Shown here: one piece after another, positions 15,001-21,843 of the stretch | How positions within the stretch are numbered: position 1 is the stretch's first letter | How the letters are laid out: each line of letters begins with the position of its first letter | Assembly (NCBI GenBank): GCA_011389655.1 | Contig: JAABTX010000030.1 | Span: 1 to 34,027, forward strand | Source of the DNA: Thioalkalivibrio sp. | GTDB taxonomy: Bacteria > Pseudomonadota > Gammaproteobacteria > Ectothiorhodospirales > Ectothiorhodospiraceae | Length of the DNA stretch: 34,027 nt | Reading direction: 5' to 3' | Translations under genes and position numbers: made by a program | Notes under the pieces: model-generated | Seen by the model: the letters and a program-made list of their open reading frames with translations, nothing else | What the model was told of the DNA's origin: nothing | Databases searched by the model: none

Positions 15001-15435
15001 ATGTCCATGATCGAAATCGGCGCCGGCCTGCGGATTCCCGAGGAGGCGCTGGAATTCCGCTACAAGCGCGCGACCGGGCCGGGCGGCCAGCATGTGAACC
15101 GCACCGAAAGCGCGGTGGAACTGCGTTTGCGCCTGGAGACCCCGGGGCTGCTGCCGCCGCCGATGCTGGAGCGGTTGCGCCGGATTGCGCGCAGGCGTAT
15201 CTCTCGGGAGGGGGTGCTGATCATTCACGCCCAGCGCTTCCGCAGCCAGGAGCGCAACCGCGAGGATGCCCTCGCGCGACTCGCGGACCTGCTGCAGGAG
15301 GCGGCGCAGCCGCGGGCGCCGCGGATCGCCACGCGGCCGACCCGCGCGTCGCGCGAGCGCCGTCTTGCCCGGAAGAAGCGCCTCGGCGAGCGCAAGCGCG
15401 GGCGCGGAAGGCTGCGACCGACCGAGGACCACTGA
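15001..15435 (+). CDS. arfB: Alternative ribosome-rescue factor B (peptidyl-tRNA hydrolase ArfB)
   Basis: ArfB hydrolyses peptidyl-tRNA on ribosomes stalled at the end of non-stop mRNAs. The 144-residue product has the release-factor-like catalytic GGQ in RATGPGGQHVNRTESAVELR (GGQ at residues 28-30) and a long basic C-terminal tail (RPTRASRERRLARKKRLGERKRGRGR), which in ArfB occupies the empty mRNA channel. Length matches the family, and there is no codon-recognition domain as in true release factors. The ATG at 15001 has GGAG six bases upstream; a GTG at 14986 is a less likely start. The RNase gene begins 16 bp after the stop. Confidence 0.95.
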   Translation: MSMIEIGAGLRIPEEALEFRYKRATGPGGQHVNRTESAVELRLRLETPGLLPPPMLERLRRIARRRISREGVLIIHAQRFRSQERNREDALARLADLLQEAAQPRAPRIATRPTRASRERRLARKKRLGERKRGRGRLRPTEDH

Positions 15436-15451
15436 CCCGTCCGGAGATGCC

Positions 15452-15892
15452 ATGAAGAAGCCGTCACTGATCATCCTGCTGCTGGTGCTCGCGCTGGCGG
15501 TACTGACCCTGCAGTTCCTCGGGCCGGATTCCGGGCTCGGGCCCGACGCGCCGCCCCCGGCCGAGGAGATCGATGCAAACGGCGCAGCGCTGGTGGTGCC
15601 CGATGTGGCGGTGCGCGACCTGGACGGCCGTGTCGCCTGGCGGGGCGATGTGGACCTGGCACCGGAACTCCAGCGCATCGCCGCGGGAGAGCGCGATCCG
15701 CACCGCAACGACGGCGGGGTGTTCCAAAACCGCGAGGGGCTGCTGCCCGACCGGCCCCGCGGCCACTACCGGGAGTACGTGGTGCGCACTCCGGGCATTT
15801 CCCACGCGGGGCCACAGCGTCTCGTGATCGGCGCCGACGGGGAAGTCTACTACACCCATGACCACTACCAGAGCTTCCGGAGGATACGCTGA
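15452..15892 (+). CDS. Exported or membrane-anchored microbial ribonuclease (barnase/RNase Sa family)
   Basis: A 146-residue guanyl-preferring ribonuclease of the N1/T1/barnase family. After a basic-hydrophobic N-terminus (MKKPSLIILLLVLALAVLTLQFL), which may be a signal peptide or anchor because no clear A-x-A site is visible, comes a Pro/Asp linker and the catalytic domain. It aligns by eye with RNase Sa and barnase: VFQNREGLLP, then the general base Glu108 in HYREYVV, Arg123 in PQRLVIG and the general acid His138 in THDHYQSF. The position of the second active-site Arg (barnase Arg83, RNase Sa Arg65) is Ala119. It starts 16 bp after arfB and overlaps the barstar start by TGATG. Confidence 0.9.
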   Translation: MKKPSLIILLLVLALAVLTLQFLGPDSGLGPDAPPPAEEIDANGAALVVPDVAVRDLDGRVAWRGDVDLAPELQRIAAGERDPHRNDGGVFQNREGLLPDRPRGHYREYVVRTPGISHAGPQRLVIGADGEVYYTHDHYQSFRRIR

Positions 15893-16302
15893 TGACCCGG
15901 GACCGCGTTCGCTCGGGGATTTGGGAGTGGCTGGAGCTGTCCGATCCGGTGCTGCGGCTGGACGCGGATACGGTGATCGACGAGGTGCTGGTGGTGCTGA
16001 CGGAATGCGGGCTGGATGCCCGCACCGTGGACGCGCGGACCCTTTCCGGCAAGGCGGCGCTGCTCGAGGCGCTGCACCGCACCCTGGAGCTCGACGAGTG
16101 GTTCGGGTTCAACTGGGACGCGCTGGAAGAGGCGCTGCACGGGCCGGAGGAGGCGGCGGCCCCGGAGCGCGTGCTGGTCTGCGTGGGCTTTGGCGACTTC
16201 GAATCGCGCGCGCCGGAGGACGCCGAGGTCTTCCTCGACATCGTGCGGAACGTGGCCTCGACGCCGGGCAGCGGGCTGCGCGGCTGCGTACTGACCCCCT
16301 GA
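15892..16302 (+). CDS. Barstar family ribonuclease inhibitor
   Basis: A 136-residue cytosolic barstar-like protein expected to bind and block the RNase encoded just upstream. The core shows the barstar pattern: a helix ending LHRTLELDEWFGFNWDALEEALHG, which corresponds to the barnase-binding helix. Asp76 matches barstar Asp35, and Glu79-Glu80 replace Trp38-Asp39, keeping the acidic surface. A VLVCVGF strand follows. The N-terminus is longer than in the 89-residue Bacillus barstar. Start ATG 15892 overlaps the RNase stop, with GGAGG at 15879-15883 giving its own ribosome site, which would favour inhibitor synthesis along with the enzyme. Confidence 0.9.
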   Translation: MTRDRVRSGIWEWLELSDPVLRLDADTVIDEVLVVLTECGLDARTVDARTLSGKAALLEALHRTLELDEWFGFNWDALEEALHGPEEAAAPERVLVCVGFGDFESRAPEDAEVFLDIVRNVASTPGSGLRGCVLTP

Positions 16303-16356
16303 GGGCTACCGCCCCTTGCTCCCCTCTCCCGCTTGCGGACAAGGCGGCCAGGGACC

Positions 16357-16380
16357 GGGACAGATCTGCAAATCTGTCCC
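16357..16380 (+). repeat. Small palindromic repeat (GGGACAGAT / ATCTGTCCC)
   Basis: A perfect 9-bp inverted repeat with arms 16357-16365 and 16372-16380 and a 6-nt loop. The 'GGGACAGAT...ATCTGTCCC' type is a familiar dispersed intergenic repeat in several gammaproteobacteria (recall). It lies 54 bp after the barstar stop and may also act as a 3' stabiliser or terminator. Confidence 0.7.
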
Positions 16381-16424
16381 CGCGGGCGCCGAGGCCGGGG
16401 CCGACGCCGCACCCCCCACCCCAG

Positions 16425-16448
16425 CCCTCCCCCGCGAGCGGGGGAGGG
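16425..16448 (+). repeat. Perfect 11-bp GC hairpin (CCCTCCCCCGC / GCGGGGGAGGG)
   Basis: Arms at 16425-16435 and 16438-16448 with a GA loop. Together with the nearby CCCCTCTCCCGCTTGCGG (16320-16337) it looks like a copy of the common 'CTCTCCCGC-TTGCGGGAGAG' class of dispersed repeats. The stem is followed by GGCTTTCCTTG, not a T-run. It lies in the otherwise gene-free 16303-16478 stretch. Confidence 0.65.
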
Positions 16449-16478
16449 GGCTTTCCTTGTCAGGGGTGGCGCAGGGTC

Positions 16479-16562
16479 ATGACACAGGAGGCCATCGCCG
16501 AGTGGTTGCCAAGAATCGTGTATTTCCTGGTCCTGATTCACCTCGCGCGCGGCCTCTTCTGA
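16479..16562 (+). CDS. Possible 27-residue hydrophobic small protein
   Basis: ATG 16479 to TGA 16562 encodes 27 residues, with an acidic-amphipathic start (MTQEAIAEWLP) and a hydrophobic segment RIVYFLVLIHLARGLF that could lie in the membrane. An AGGG lies only two bases from the ATG and an AGGGG further upstream, so the ribosome site is unconvincing. It lies between the barstar gene and the ABC transporter. No family is recognised, and it may be chance. Confidence 0.2.
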   Translation: MTQEAIAEWLPRIVYFLVLIHLARGLF

Positions 16563-16588
16563 GCCGCATGGCCCGCTAGACTGTTGTG

Positions 16589-17335
16589 ATGGCAGCCGAT
16601 GCAGCGACACGGGCAGAGGGTCCGGGAGGCCGCGACGTGGTCTTCGAGACCCGGGGTCTGACCAAGACCTACCTGATGGGGGAGGTGCAGATCCACGCGC
16701 TGCAGGGCGTGGATCTCGATCTCTATGCCGGAGAACTGGTGGTGATGCTCGGCGCCTCCGGCTCGGGCAAGTCCACACTGCTCAACATCATGGGCGGGCT
16801 GGACACCGCGACCTCCGGCAGCGTGCGTTACCGCGACCAGGACCTGACCCATGCCTCCGAGAGGGATCTGACGCTGTTTCGGCGCGATCATGTCGGCTTC
16901 GTGTTTCAGTTCTACAATCTGATCGCAAGCCTGACCGCGAGGGAGAACGTGGCGATCGTCACCGAGATCAGTCGTGACCCGATGCCCCCCGAGGAGGCGC
17001 TCGCGCGGGTCGGGTTGAAGAAGCGGCTGGATCACTTTCCGGCGCAGCTTTCGGGTGGTGAGCAGCAGCGGGTCGCGATCGCTCGCGCCATCGCGAAGCA
17101 GCCGGCGGTGCTGCTGTGCGACGAGCCGACCGGCGCGCTGGATTCGAAGACCGGCATCCAGGTGCTCGAGGCCCTGGAACATATCAACGACGAGATGCGC
17201 ACCACGGTCGCGATCATTACCCACAACGAGGTGATCGGCGAGATGGCGGACCGGGTGGTTCGACTGCGCGACGGGCGCGTGGAGGGGATCCACGTGAATG
17301 ACCGGCGCCGCGAACCCCGCGAGCTCCGCTGGTAG
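16589..17335 (+). CDS. ABC transporter ATP-binding protein (LolD/MacB type)
   Basis: The 248-residue ATPase of an exporter. Walker A is GASGSGKST near residue 55, the Q-loop is in [18 protein letters not shown], the signature is [14 protein letters not shown], Walker B is [13 protein letters not shown] and the switch His is in ITHN. The sequence style ([28 protein letters not shown]) is typical of LolD/MacB/FtsE-like ATPases that pair with FtsX-type permeases. ATG 16589 is used; GTG 16586 one codon earlier is equally possible, and neither has a strong ribosome site. Its last 38 bases overlap the permease gene, implying co-translation and assembly of the pair. Confidence 0.94.
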   Translation: MAADAATRAEGPGGRDVVFETRGLTKTYLMGEVQIHALQGVDLDLYAGELVVMLGASGSGKSTLLNIMGGLDTATSGSVRYRDQDLTHASERDLTLFRRDHVGFVFQFYNLIASLTARENVAIVTEISRDPMPPEEALARVGLKKRLDHFPAQLSGGEQQRVAIARAIAKQPAVLLCDEPTGALDSKTGIQVLEALEHINDEMRTTVAIITHNEVIGEMADRVVRLRDGRVEGIHVNDRRREPRELRW

Positions 17336-19709
17336 GGGCGCTCGGCTGCGCGCGCTGAACCGCAAGCTGCTGCGTGACCTGTCCGCGCTGAAGGGACAGG
17401 CAGCGGCGATCGCGCTGGTGATCGCCAGCGGCGTGATGACCCTGATGATTGCGGTGACCACGCTGGACGCGCTGAGTCTCACGCAACAGCGCTTCTACGA
17501 GGACTTCCATTTCGCCGACGTCTTTGCCGACCTGACCCGTGCGCCCGAGGCAGTCAGCGAACGCCTGCGCGGGATTCCGGGGGTGAACCGGATCGAGACC
17601 CGGGTAAAGGCTCCGGTCCGGCTCGAGGTGCCCGGGTTCGGCGAGCCGGCGCGGGGCCTCCTGCTGTCGATTCCGGACGGGCGGGAAGCGCTGCTGAACC
17701 AGCTCTACCTGAGGGAGGGGCGGCTGCCGGATCCGGGGCGGGCGGACGAGGTCGCGGTCAGCGACGGCTTTGCCGCGGCCCACGGCCTGCGTGCCGGCGA
17801 CCGGATCACGGCGATCATCCGCGGACGCCTGACCACCCTGTGGATCAGCGGCACGGTGCTGTCGCCGGAACACGTATACCAGGCCGCGCCCACTGACCTG
17901 CTGCCGGACTACCGGCGCTACGGCATCCTGTGGATGAACCGGCGCGCGCTCGCCAGCGCCTACGGGATGGAGGGCGCCTTCAACAACGTGGTGCTGGGCC
18001 TGGAGGCCGGGGCGTCCGAGGCGAGGGTGATTGCGGAGGTCGACCGCGTCCTCGGCCGTTACGGCGGCACCGGCGCGTACGGCCGCGACGACCAGCACTC
18101 GCACCGCTTCCTGCACGAGGAACTGAGACAGCTGCGTGCCCAGGCGGCGATCCTGCCGACCATCTTCATGCTGGTCTCGGCCTTTCTGCTGAACGTGGTG
18201 CTCGGCCGGATCATTCGCAACCAGCGGGAGCAGGTGGCGGTGCTCAAGGCCTTCGGTTACCACGACCGCGACATCGCGCTGCACTACGGGACGATGACCG
18301 GCATGATCGTTGCCATCGGCAGCGCGCTCGGCATCGGATTCGGCCTGTGGGCGGGCAGCGGGCTGGCGGGGATCTACACCGAGTATTTCCGCTTTCCCGA
18401 GCTGAGGTTCAGGCTGCAGGGCTGGGTGATCCTGCTTGCCATCGGAGTCGCCGCGGGCGCCGCGATGCTCGGCACCCTGCGCTCAGTCCGGGCGGCGGCG
18501 CGCCTGCCGCCGGCCGAGGGCATGCGCCCGGAACCGCCGGCGCGCTTTCACCGGGGCTGGCTCGAACGTTCGGCCCTCCGCGGCTGGCTGGATCAGCCGA
18601 CGCGCATCGTCCTTCGCAACGTCTCGCGCCATCCGCTGAAGTCCGCCCTGTCGGTGGTCGGGATCGCGATGTCACTGGGTCTGCTGGTGATGGGTGCCTA
18701 CCAGCTGAATGCGGTCGATCACATGATCGACACCCAGTACCGTCAGGTGATGCGCATGGACCTGCACCTGAGCTTCAGCGACCCGACACCGGCCCGGGTG
18801 CAGTCGGAGCTGCGTCACCTGCCCGGCGTGCTGGTTGCGGAGACCTACAGATCGGTTCCGGTGCGGCTGCTGGCCGGGCACCGCGAATACCGCACCGCGG
18901 TCCTCGGCATGGATGAGCAGCCCTACCTGCGGCAGTTGCTGGACGGGCGGCAGCGGCCGCAGCGCCTGCCACCGGAGGGGCTGTTGCTGACCGACTACCT
19001 GGCGCAGGACCTCGGTCTGCGCGTCGGCGACCGCGTGCGGCTGGAGGTGCAGGAGGGGCACCGCCAGACGGTGACCGTGCCGCTGGTCGGTGTGGTCGAT
19101 GAACCCCTGGGGGTCGGTGCCTACATGCGCCGCGCGGCGCTGAACCGGCTGATGCGCGAGGGTCCGGCCGTGAGCGGAGCCTGGCTGATGATCGACGCCG
19201 GGCAGGAGGCGACGCTGTTCGAACGCCTGTGGGAGCTGCCTGCCATCGCCAGTGTCGGCATGATCTCGGAGGCCGAAGGCGACATCCGGGAGTACATGGC
19301 GGATACCCTGCTGATGTTTGCGCTGGTCTTCGTGCTGCTCGCGACCTCGATCACCTTTGCGGTGGTTTACAACAACGCCCGGATCGCCTTTGCGGAACGC
19401 TCGCGCGAGCTGGCGACGCTGCAGGTCCTGGGGTACTCCAGGGCCGAGGTGAGCTGGATCCTGATCGGCGAGATCCTGCTGCTCACGCTGGTGGCGCTGC
19501 CGGTCGGGTGGCTGATCGGAACCGGATTCGCCTGGGCGCTGAACCAGGCCTTCAGCATGGACATGTTCCGCGTGCCGCTGGTGCTCACGCCGGGCGCCTA
19601 CGGCTTCGCGACCGCTGTTGTGCTGGCCGCCTCGGTGGCCGCGGCGGCGCTGGTGGTCCGGCGCCTGCACCGGCTCGACAAGCTGTCGCTGCTGAAGGCG
19701 GTAGAGTGA
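17298..19709 (+). CDS. FtsX-type ABC transporter permease, duplicated (8 TM)
   Basis: An 803-residue inner-membrane permease with two FtsX-like units. Predicted membrane spans lie near residues 35-54, 284-303, 331-352, 376-394, 449-467, 669-691, 720-745 and 768-787. The first and fifth spans are each followed by a large periplasmic domain (about 55-283 and 468-668) resembling MacB_PCD. The coupling segments [17 protein letters not shown] and [17 protein letters not shown] are the duplicated cytoplasmic loops that contact the ATPase. This is the long 4+4 TM architecture, unlike single-unit MacB. ATG 17298 overlaps the ATPase gene. The substrate is unknown; with the HlyD-type adaptor downstream an envelope-spanning efflux role is likely. 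Confidence 0.92.
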   Translation: MTGAANPASSAGRGARLRALNRKLLRDLSALKGQAAAIALVIASGVMTLMIAVTTLDALSLTQQRFYEDFHFADVFADLTRAPEAVSERLRGIPGVNRIETRVKAPVRLEVPGFGEPARGLLLSIPDGREALLNQLYLREGRLPDPGRADEVAVSDGFAAAHGLRAGDRITAIIRGRLTTLWISGTVLSPEHVYQAAPTDLLPDYRRYGILWMNRRALASAYGMEGAFNNVVLGLEAGASEARVIAEVDRVLGRYGGTGAYGRDDQHSHRFLHEELRQLRAQAAILPTIFMLVSAFLLNVVLGRIIRNQREQVAVLKAFGYHDRDIALHYGTMTGMIVAIGSALGIGFGLWAGSGLAGIYTEYFRFPELRFRLQGWVILLAIGVAAGAAMLGTLRSVRAAARLPPAEGMRPEPPARFHRGWLERSALRGWLDQPTRIVLRNVSRHPLKSALSVVGIAMSLGLLVMGAYQLNAVDHMIDTQYRQVMRMDLHLSFSDPTPARVQSELRHLPGVLVAETYRSVPVRLLAGHREYRTAVLGMDEQPYLRQLLDGRQRPQRLPPEGLLLTDYLAQDLGLRVGDRVRLEVQEGHRQTVTVPLVGVVDEPLGVGAYMRRAALNRLMREGPAVSGAWLMIDAGQEATLFERLWELPAIASVGMISEAEGDIREYMADTLLMFALVFVLLATSITFAVVYNNARIAFAERSRELATLQVLGYSRAEVSWILIGEILLLTLVALPVGWLIGTGFAWALNQAFSMDMFRVPLVLTPGAYGFATAVVLAASVAAAALVVRRLHRLDKLSLLKAVE

Positions 19710-19718
19710 CCATGGAGT

Positions 19719-19844
19719 GCGGCGGCTTGCCGCCGCCTTGCCCTGCAGGGGGCCTGCCCCCTGTCGCGGAAGCGAGCTTCCGCGAATGAAAGCGGGAGCA
19801 GGCTCCCGCAGTCCAGAAGTGCTTTTTGGGGGGTGGATTCCCCC
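19719..19844 (+). repeat. Cassette of five consecutive short hairpins between permease and adaptor genes
   Basis: Five inverted repeats follow each other closely. Stems are GCGGCGGC/GCCGCCGC (19719-19736), CAGGGGGC/GCCCCCTG (19746-19763), TCGCGGAAGC/GCTTCCGCGA (19764-19785), GCGGGAGC/GCTCCCGC (19792-19809) and GGGGG/CCCCC (19829-19844). The first four have exact 8-10 bp arms and 2-nt centres. They fill the 158-bp gap inside an otherwise tight exporter operon, ending just before the adaptor ribosome site. This is probably a mosaic of dispersed repeat units. In RNA it would be a strong block to 3' exonucleases or to read-through. Confidence 0.8.
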
Positions 19845-19867
19845 TGGTCCACGAGGAGAACATCCGT

Positions 19868-21070
19868 ATGAAGGTGCGCAAGAAGCTGCTCTGGGCCCTG
19901 ATCGCGCTGGTGGCGCTGGGACTGCTCGCCTGGACGCTGATGCCCGCGCCGGTGCCGGTCAGCGCGACGGCGGTGGAGAGCGGCCACTTCGCCGAGACCG
20001 TGGCGGAGGAGGGCCGCACGCGGCTGCAGGATTCCTTTACCGTGTCGGCGCCGATCGGCGGCTATCTGTTGCGGGTGGAGCTCGAGCCCGGCGATCCGGT
20101 GGAACGCGGTCAGGTGGTCTTCCGGATGGAACCGTATCCCGCCCCGGCACTGGATGCGCGCAGCCGCGAGTTGGCCCGGGAAGACCTCTCGGCGGCCCGG
20201 GCACGCCTGGAGACGGCCCGTGCCACCCTCGAGACGGAACAGGCGGAGGCCCGCTTCGCGGAGTCGGAGTATCAGCGTTACCGCCAGCTGCACGAGAACG
20301 AGCTCGTCTCCGCGACGGAAATGGAGCGGGCACGGAGTGTGCGGGACCGGCGGCGGGCCGCGGTCCGCGCGGCCGAGCACGCGGTCGAGGTGGCCCGGTT
20401 CGAGGTCGAGAGTGCACGGGCGATGGTGGACATCGCGAGCGGGCAGCGGATCGAGGATGACCAGCCACAGCTCGAGGTCCGCTCCCCGTCCGATGGCCTG
20501 GTGCTGGAACGGCACCGCTGCTGCGAGGGCACGATCAACGCCGGCGAACCCGTGCTGGAGGTCGGCAACCTCGGGGATCTGCAGGTCCAGGTGGACCTCC
20601 TGTCGATGGACGCGGTGCAGGTACGGGCGGGCATGCGGGTCCTGATCACCGGCTGGGGCGGGGACAAGACCCTGAACGGGACGGTCCGGCGGGTGCAGCC
20701 GGCGGGATTCACCAGGGTATCGGCGCTGGGTGTCGAGGAACAGCGGGTCCCGGTCATCGTCGATTTCGACGACGTGCAGCAGGCGGCCAGGTGGTTCGGG
20801 GTCGGGTTTCGGGTCGAGGCGGAGTTCGTGCTCTGGGAGGGCGATGACGTGCTTCAGGTCCCCACCAGTGCGCTGTTCCGCAGCGACGGACGCTGGTCGC
20901 TCTTCGTGGTGGCGGATGGCCGTGCGCAGAGGCGCGAGGTCCGGACCGGGCGGCGCAGCGGCATGAGCACCCAGATCCTCGGGGGTCTGCAGCCGGGCGA
21001 GATCGTGATCACGCACCCCGGCGACCGCGTGCGGGATGGCGTGCGCGTGAGTCCGGAACCGCGCGGCTGA
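19868..21070 (+). CDS. HlyD/RND-type periplasmic adaptor (membrane fusion) protein
   Basis: A 400-residue adaptor that would link the inner-membrane ABC exporter to an outer-membrane channel. Residues 5-23 form a single N-terminal membrane anchor. Lipoyl-like halves lie at about 57-90 (APIGGYLLRVELEPGDPVERGQVV) and 200-236 (VRSPSDGLVLERH...EVGNLGDLQVQ). Between them is a long charged helical hairpin (about 95-190) rich in Ala, Glu and Arg. Beta-barrel and membrane-proximal domains follow, with IVDFDD and GLQPGEIVITHPGDRV. A Cys pair (RCCEG near 217-220) in the second lipoyl half is unusual. GAGGAG at 19853-19858 sets the ATG at 19868. No outer-membrane TolC-like gene is nearby. Confidence 0.93.
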   Translation: MKVRKKLLWALIALVALGLLAWTLMPAPVPVSATAVESGHFAETVAEEGRTRLQDSFTVSAPIGGYLLRVELEPGDPVERGQVVFRMEPYPAPALDARSRELAREDLSAARARLETARATLETEQAEARFAESEYQRYRQLHENELVSATEMERARSVRDRRRAAVRAAEHAVEVARFEVESARAMVDIASGQRIEDDQPQLEVRSPSDGLVLERHRCCEGTINAGEPVLEVGNLGDLQVQVDLLSMDAVQVRAGMRVLITGWGGDKTLNGTVRRVQPAGFTRVSALGVEEQRVPVIVDFDDVQQAARWFGVGFRVEAEFVLWEGDDVLQVPTSALFRSDGRWSLFVVADGRAQRREVRTGRRSGMSTQILGGLQPGEIVITHPGDRVRDGVRVSPEPRG

Positions 21071-21092
21071 CCCCCAGCATGCCCCGGCCCCC

Positions 21093-21185
21093 TGTAGGAG
21101 CCAGCCTGCTCGCGAACGCGCCGCAGGCGCGCCCAACGCCGGGCGCCATCCGACATCCATTCGCGTGCAGGCACGCTCCTGCAGG
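21093..21185 (+). repeat. Degenerate palindromic repeat preceding the 94-bp array
   Basis: Outer arms TGTAGGAGC (21093-21101) and GCTCCTGCA (21175-21183) match with one mismatch, and smaller inverted pairs lie inside (GCGCC/GGCGC types). It is a 'TAGGAGC...GCTCCT' REP-like element related in style to the main array but diverged from it. Confidence 0.6.
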
Positions 21186-21192
21186 TGTGGTC

Positions 21193-21774
21193 GTGGGAGC
21201 GGCTTCCAGCCGCGATGCGGCGTCCTGCTGTGAGATGCCCAGGGCCATCGCGGCCAGAGGCCGCTCCCACAGGAGGCCGCCCGGGGTTCGTGGGAGCGGC
21301 TTCCAGCCGCGATGTGGCGTTGTGTCGAATGCCCAGGGCCATCGCGGCCAGAGGCCGCTCCCACAGGAGGCCGCTCCCACAGGAGGCCGCTCGGGGTTCG
21401 TGGGAGCGGCTTCCAGCCGCGATGCGGCGTTGTGTCGAATGCCCAGGGCCATCGCGGCCAGAGGCCGCTCCCACAGGAGGCCGCTCGGGGTTCGTGGGAG
21501 CGGCTTCCAGCCGCGATGCGGCGTTGTGTCGAATGCCCAGGGCCGTCGCGGCCAGAGGCCGCTCCCACAGGAGGTCGCTCGGGGTTCGTGGGAGCGGCTT
21601 CCAGCCGCGATGCGGCGTTGTGTCGAATGCCCAGGGCCATCGCGGCCAGAGGCCGCTCCCACAGGAGGCCGCTCGGGGTTCGTGGGAGCGGCTTCCAGCC
21701 GCGATGCGGCGTTGTGTCGAATGCCCAGGGCCATCGCGGCCAGAGGCCGCTCCCACAGGAGGCCGCTCCTACAG
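21193..21774 (+). repeat. Six-copy tandem array of a 75-bp palindromic element (94-bp period)
   Basis: Units start at 21193, 21290, 21400, 21494, 21588 and 21682. The last four are exactly 94 bp apart; the 110-bp step comes from a small internal duplication near 21365-21380. Each unit has a 75-bp core with outer arms GTGGGAGCGGC and GCCGCTCCCAC and inner inverted parts around CAGCCGCGATG / CATCGCGGCC, then a 19-bp linker. Copies are almost identical (e.g. the fourth core has CCGTCG for CCATCG). The core is a BIME-like pair of inverted REPs. It fills the 773-bp gap between convergent adaptor and amylosucrase genes. ORFs read through it on both strands are artefacts. Confidence 0.95.
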
Positions 21775-21843
21775 GCACACCCGGCGCCGGGTGGCGGGCC
21801 CTAGCGGCGATCGGGCGCCCGAAGACCAGCGCCCGGCTCCCGG

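Noticed and set aside
15452-16302. Classical type II toxin-antitoxin or contact-dependent toxin module
   Set aside because: The toxin has an export-type N-terminus and follows barnase-barstar order. There are no polymorphic toxin delivery domains (PAAR, RHS, CdiA) and no antitoxin with a DNA-binding domain, so secreted RNase plus immunity is the simpler reading.
21193-21774. CRISPR array
   Set aside because: The spacing is regular, but the repeated part is a 75-bp palindrome and the 19-bp linkers are also identical. There are no unique spacers and no cas genes.
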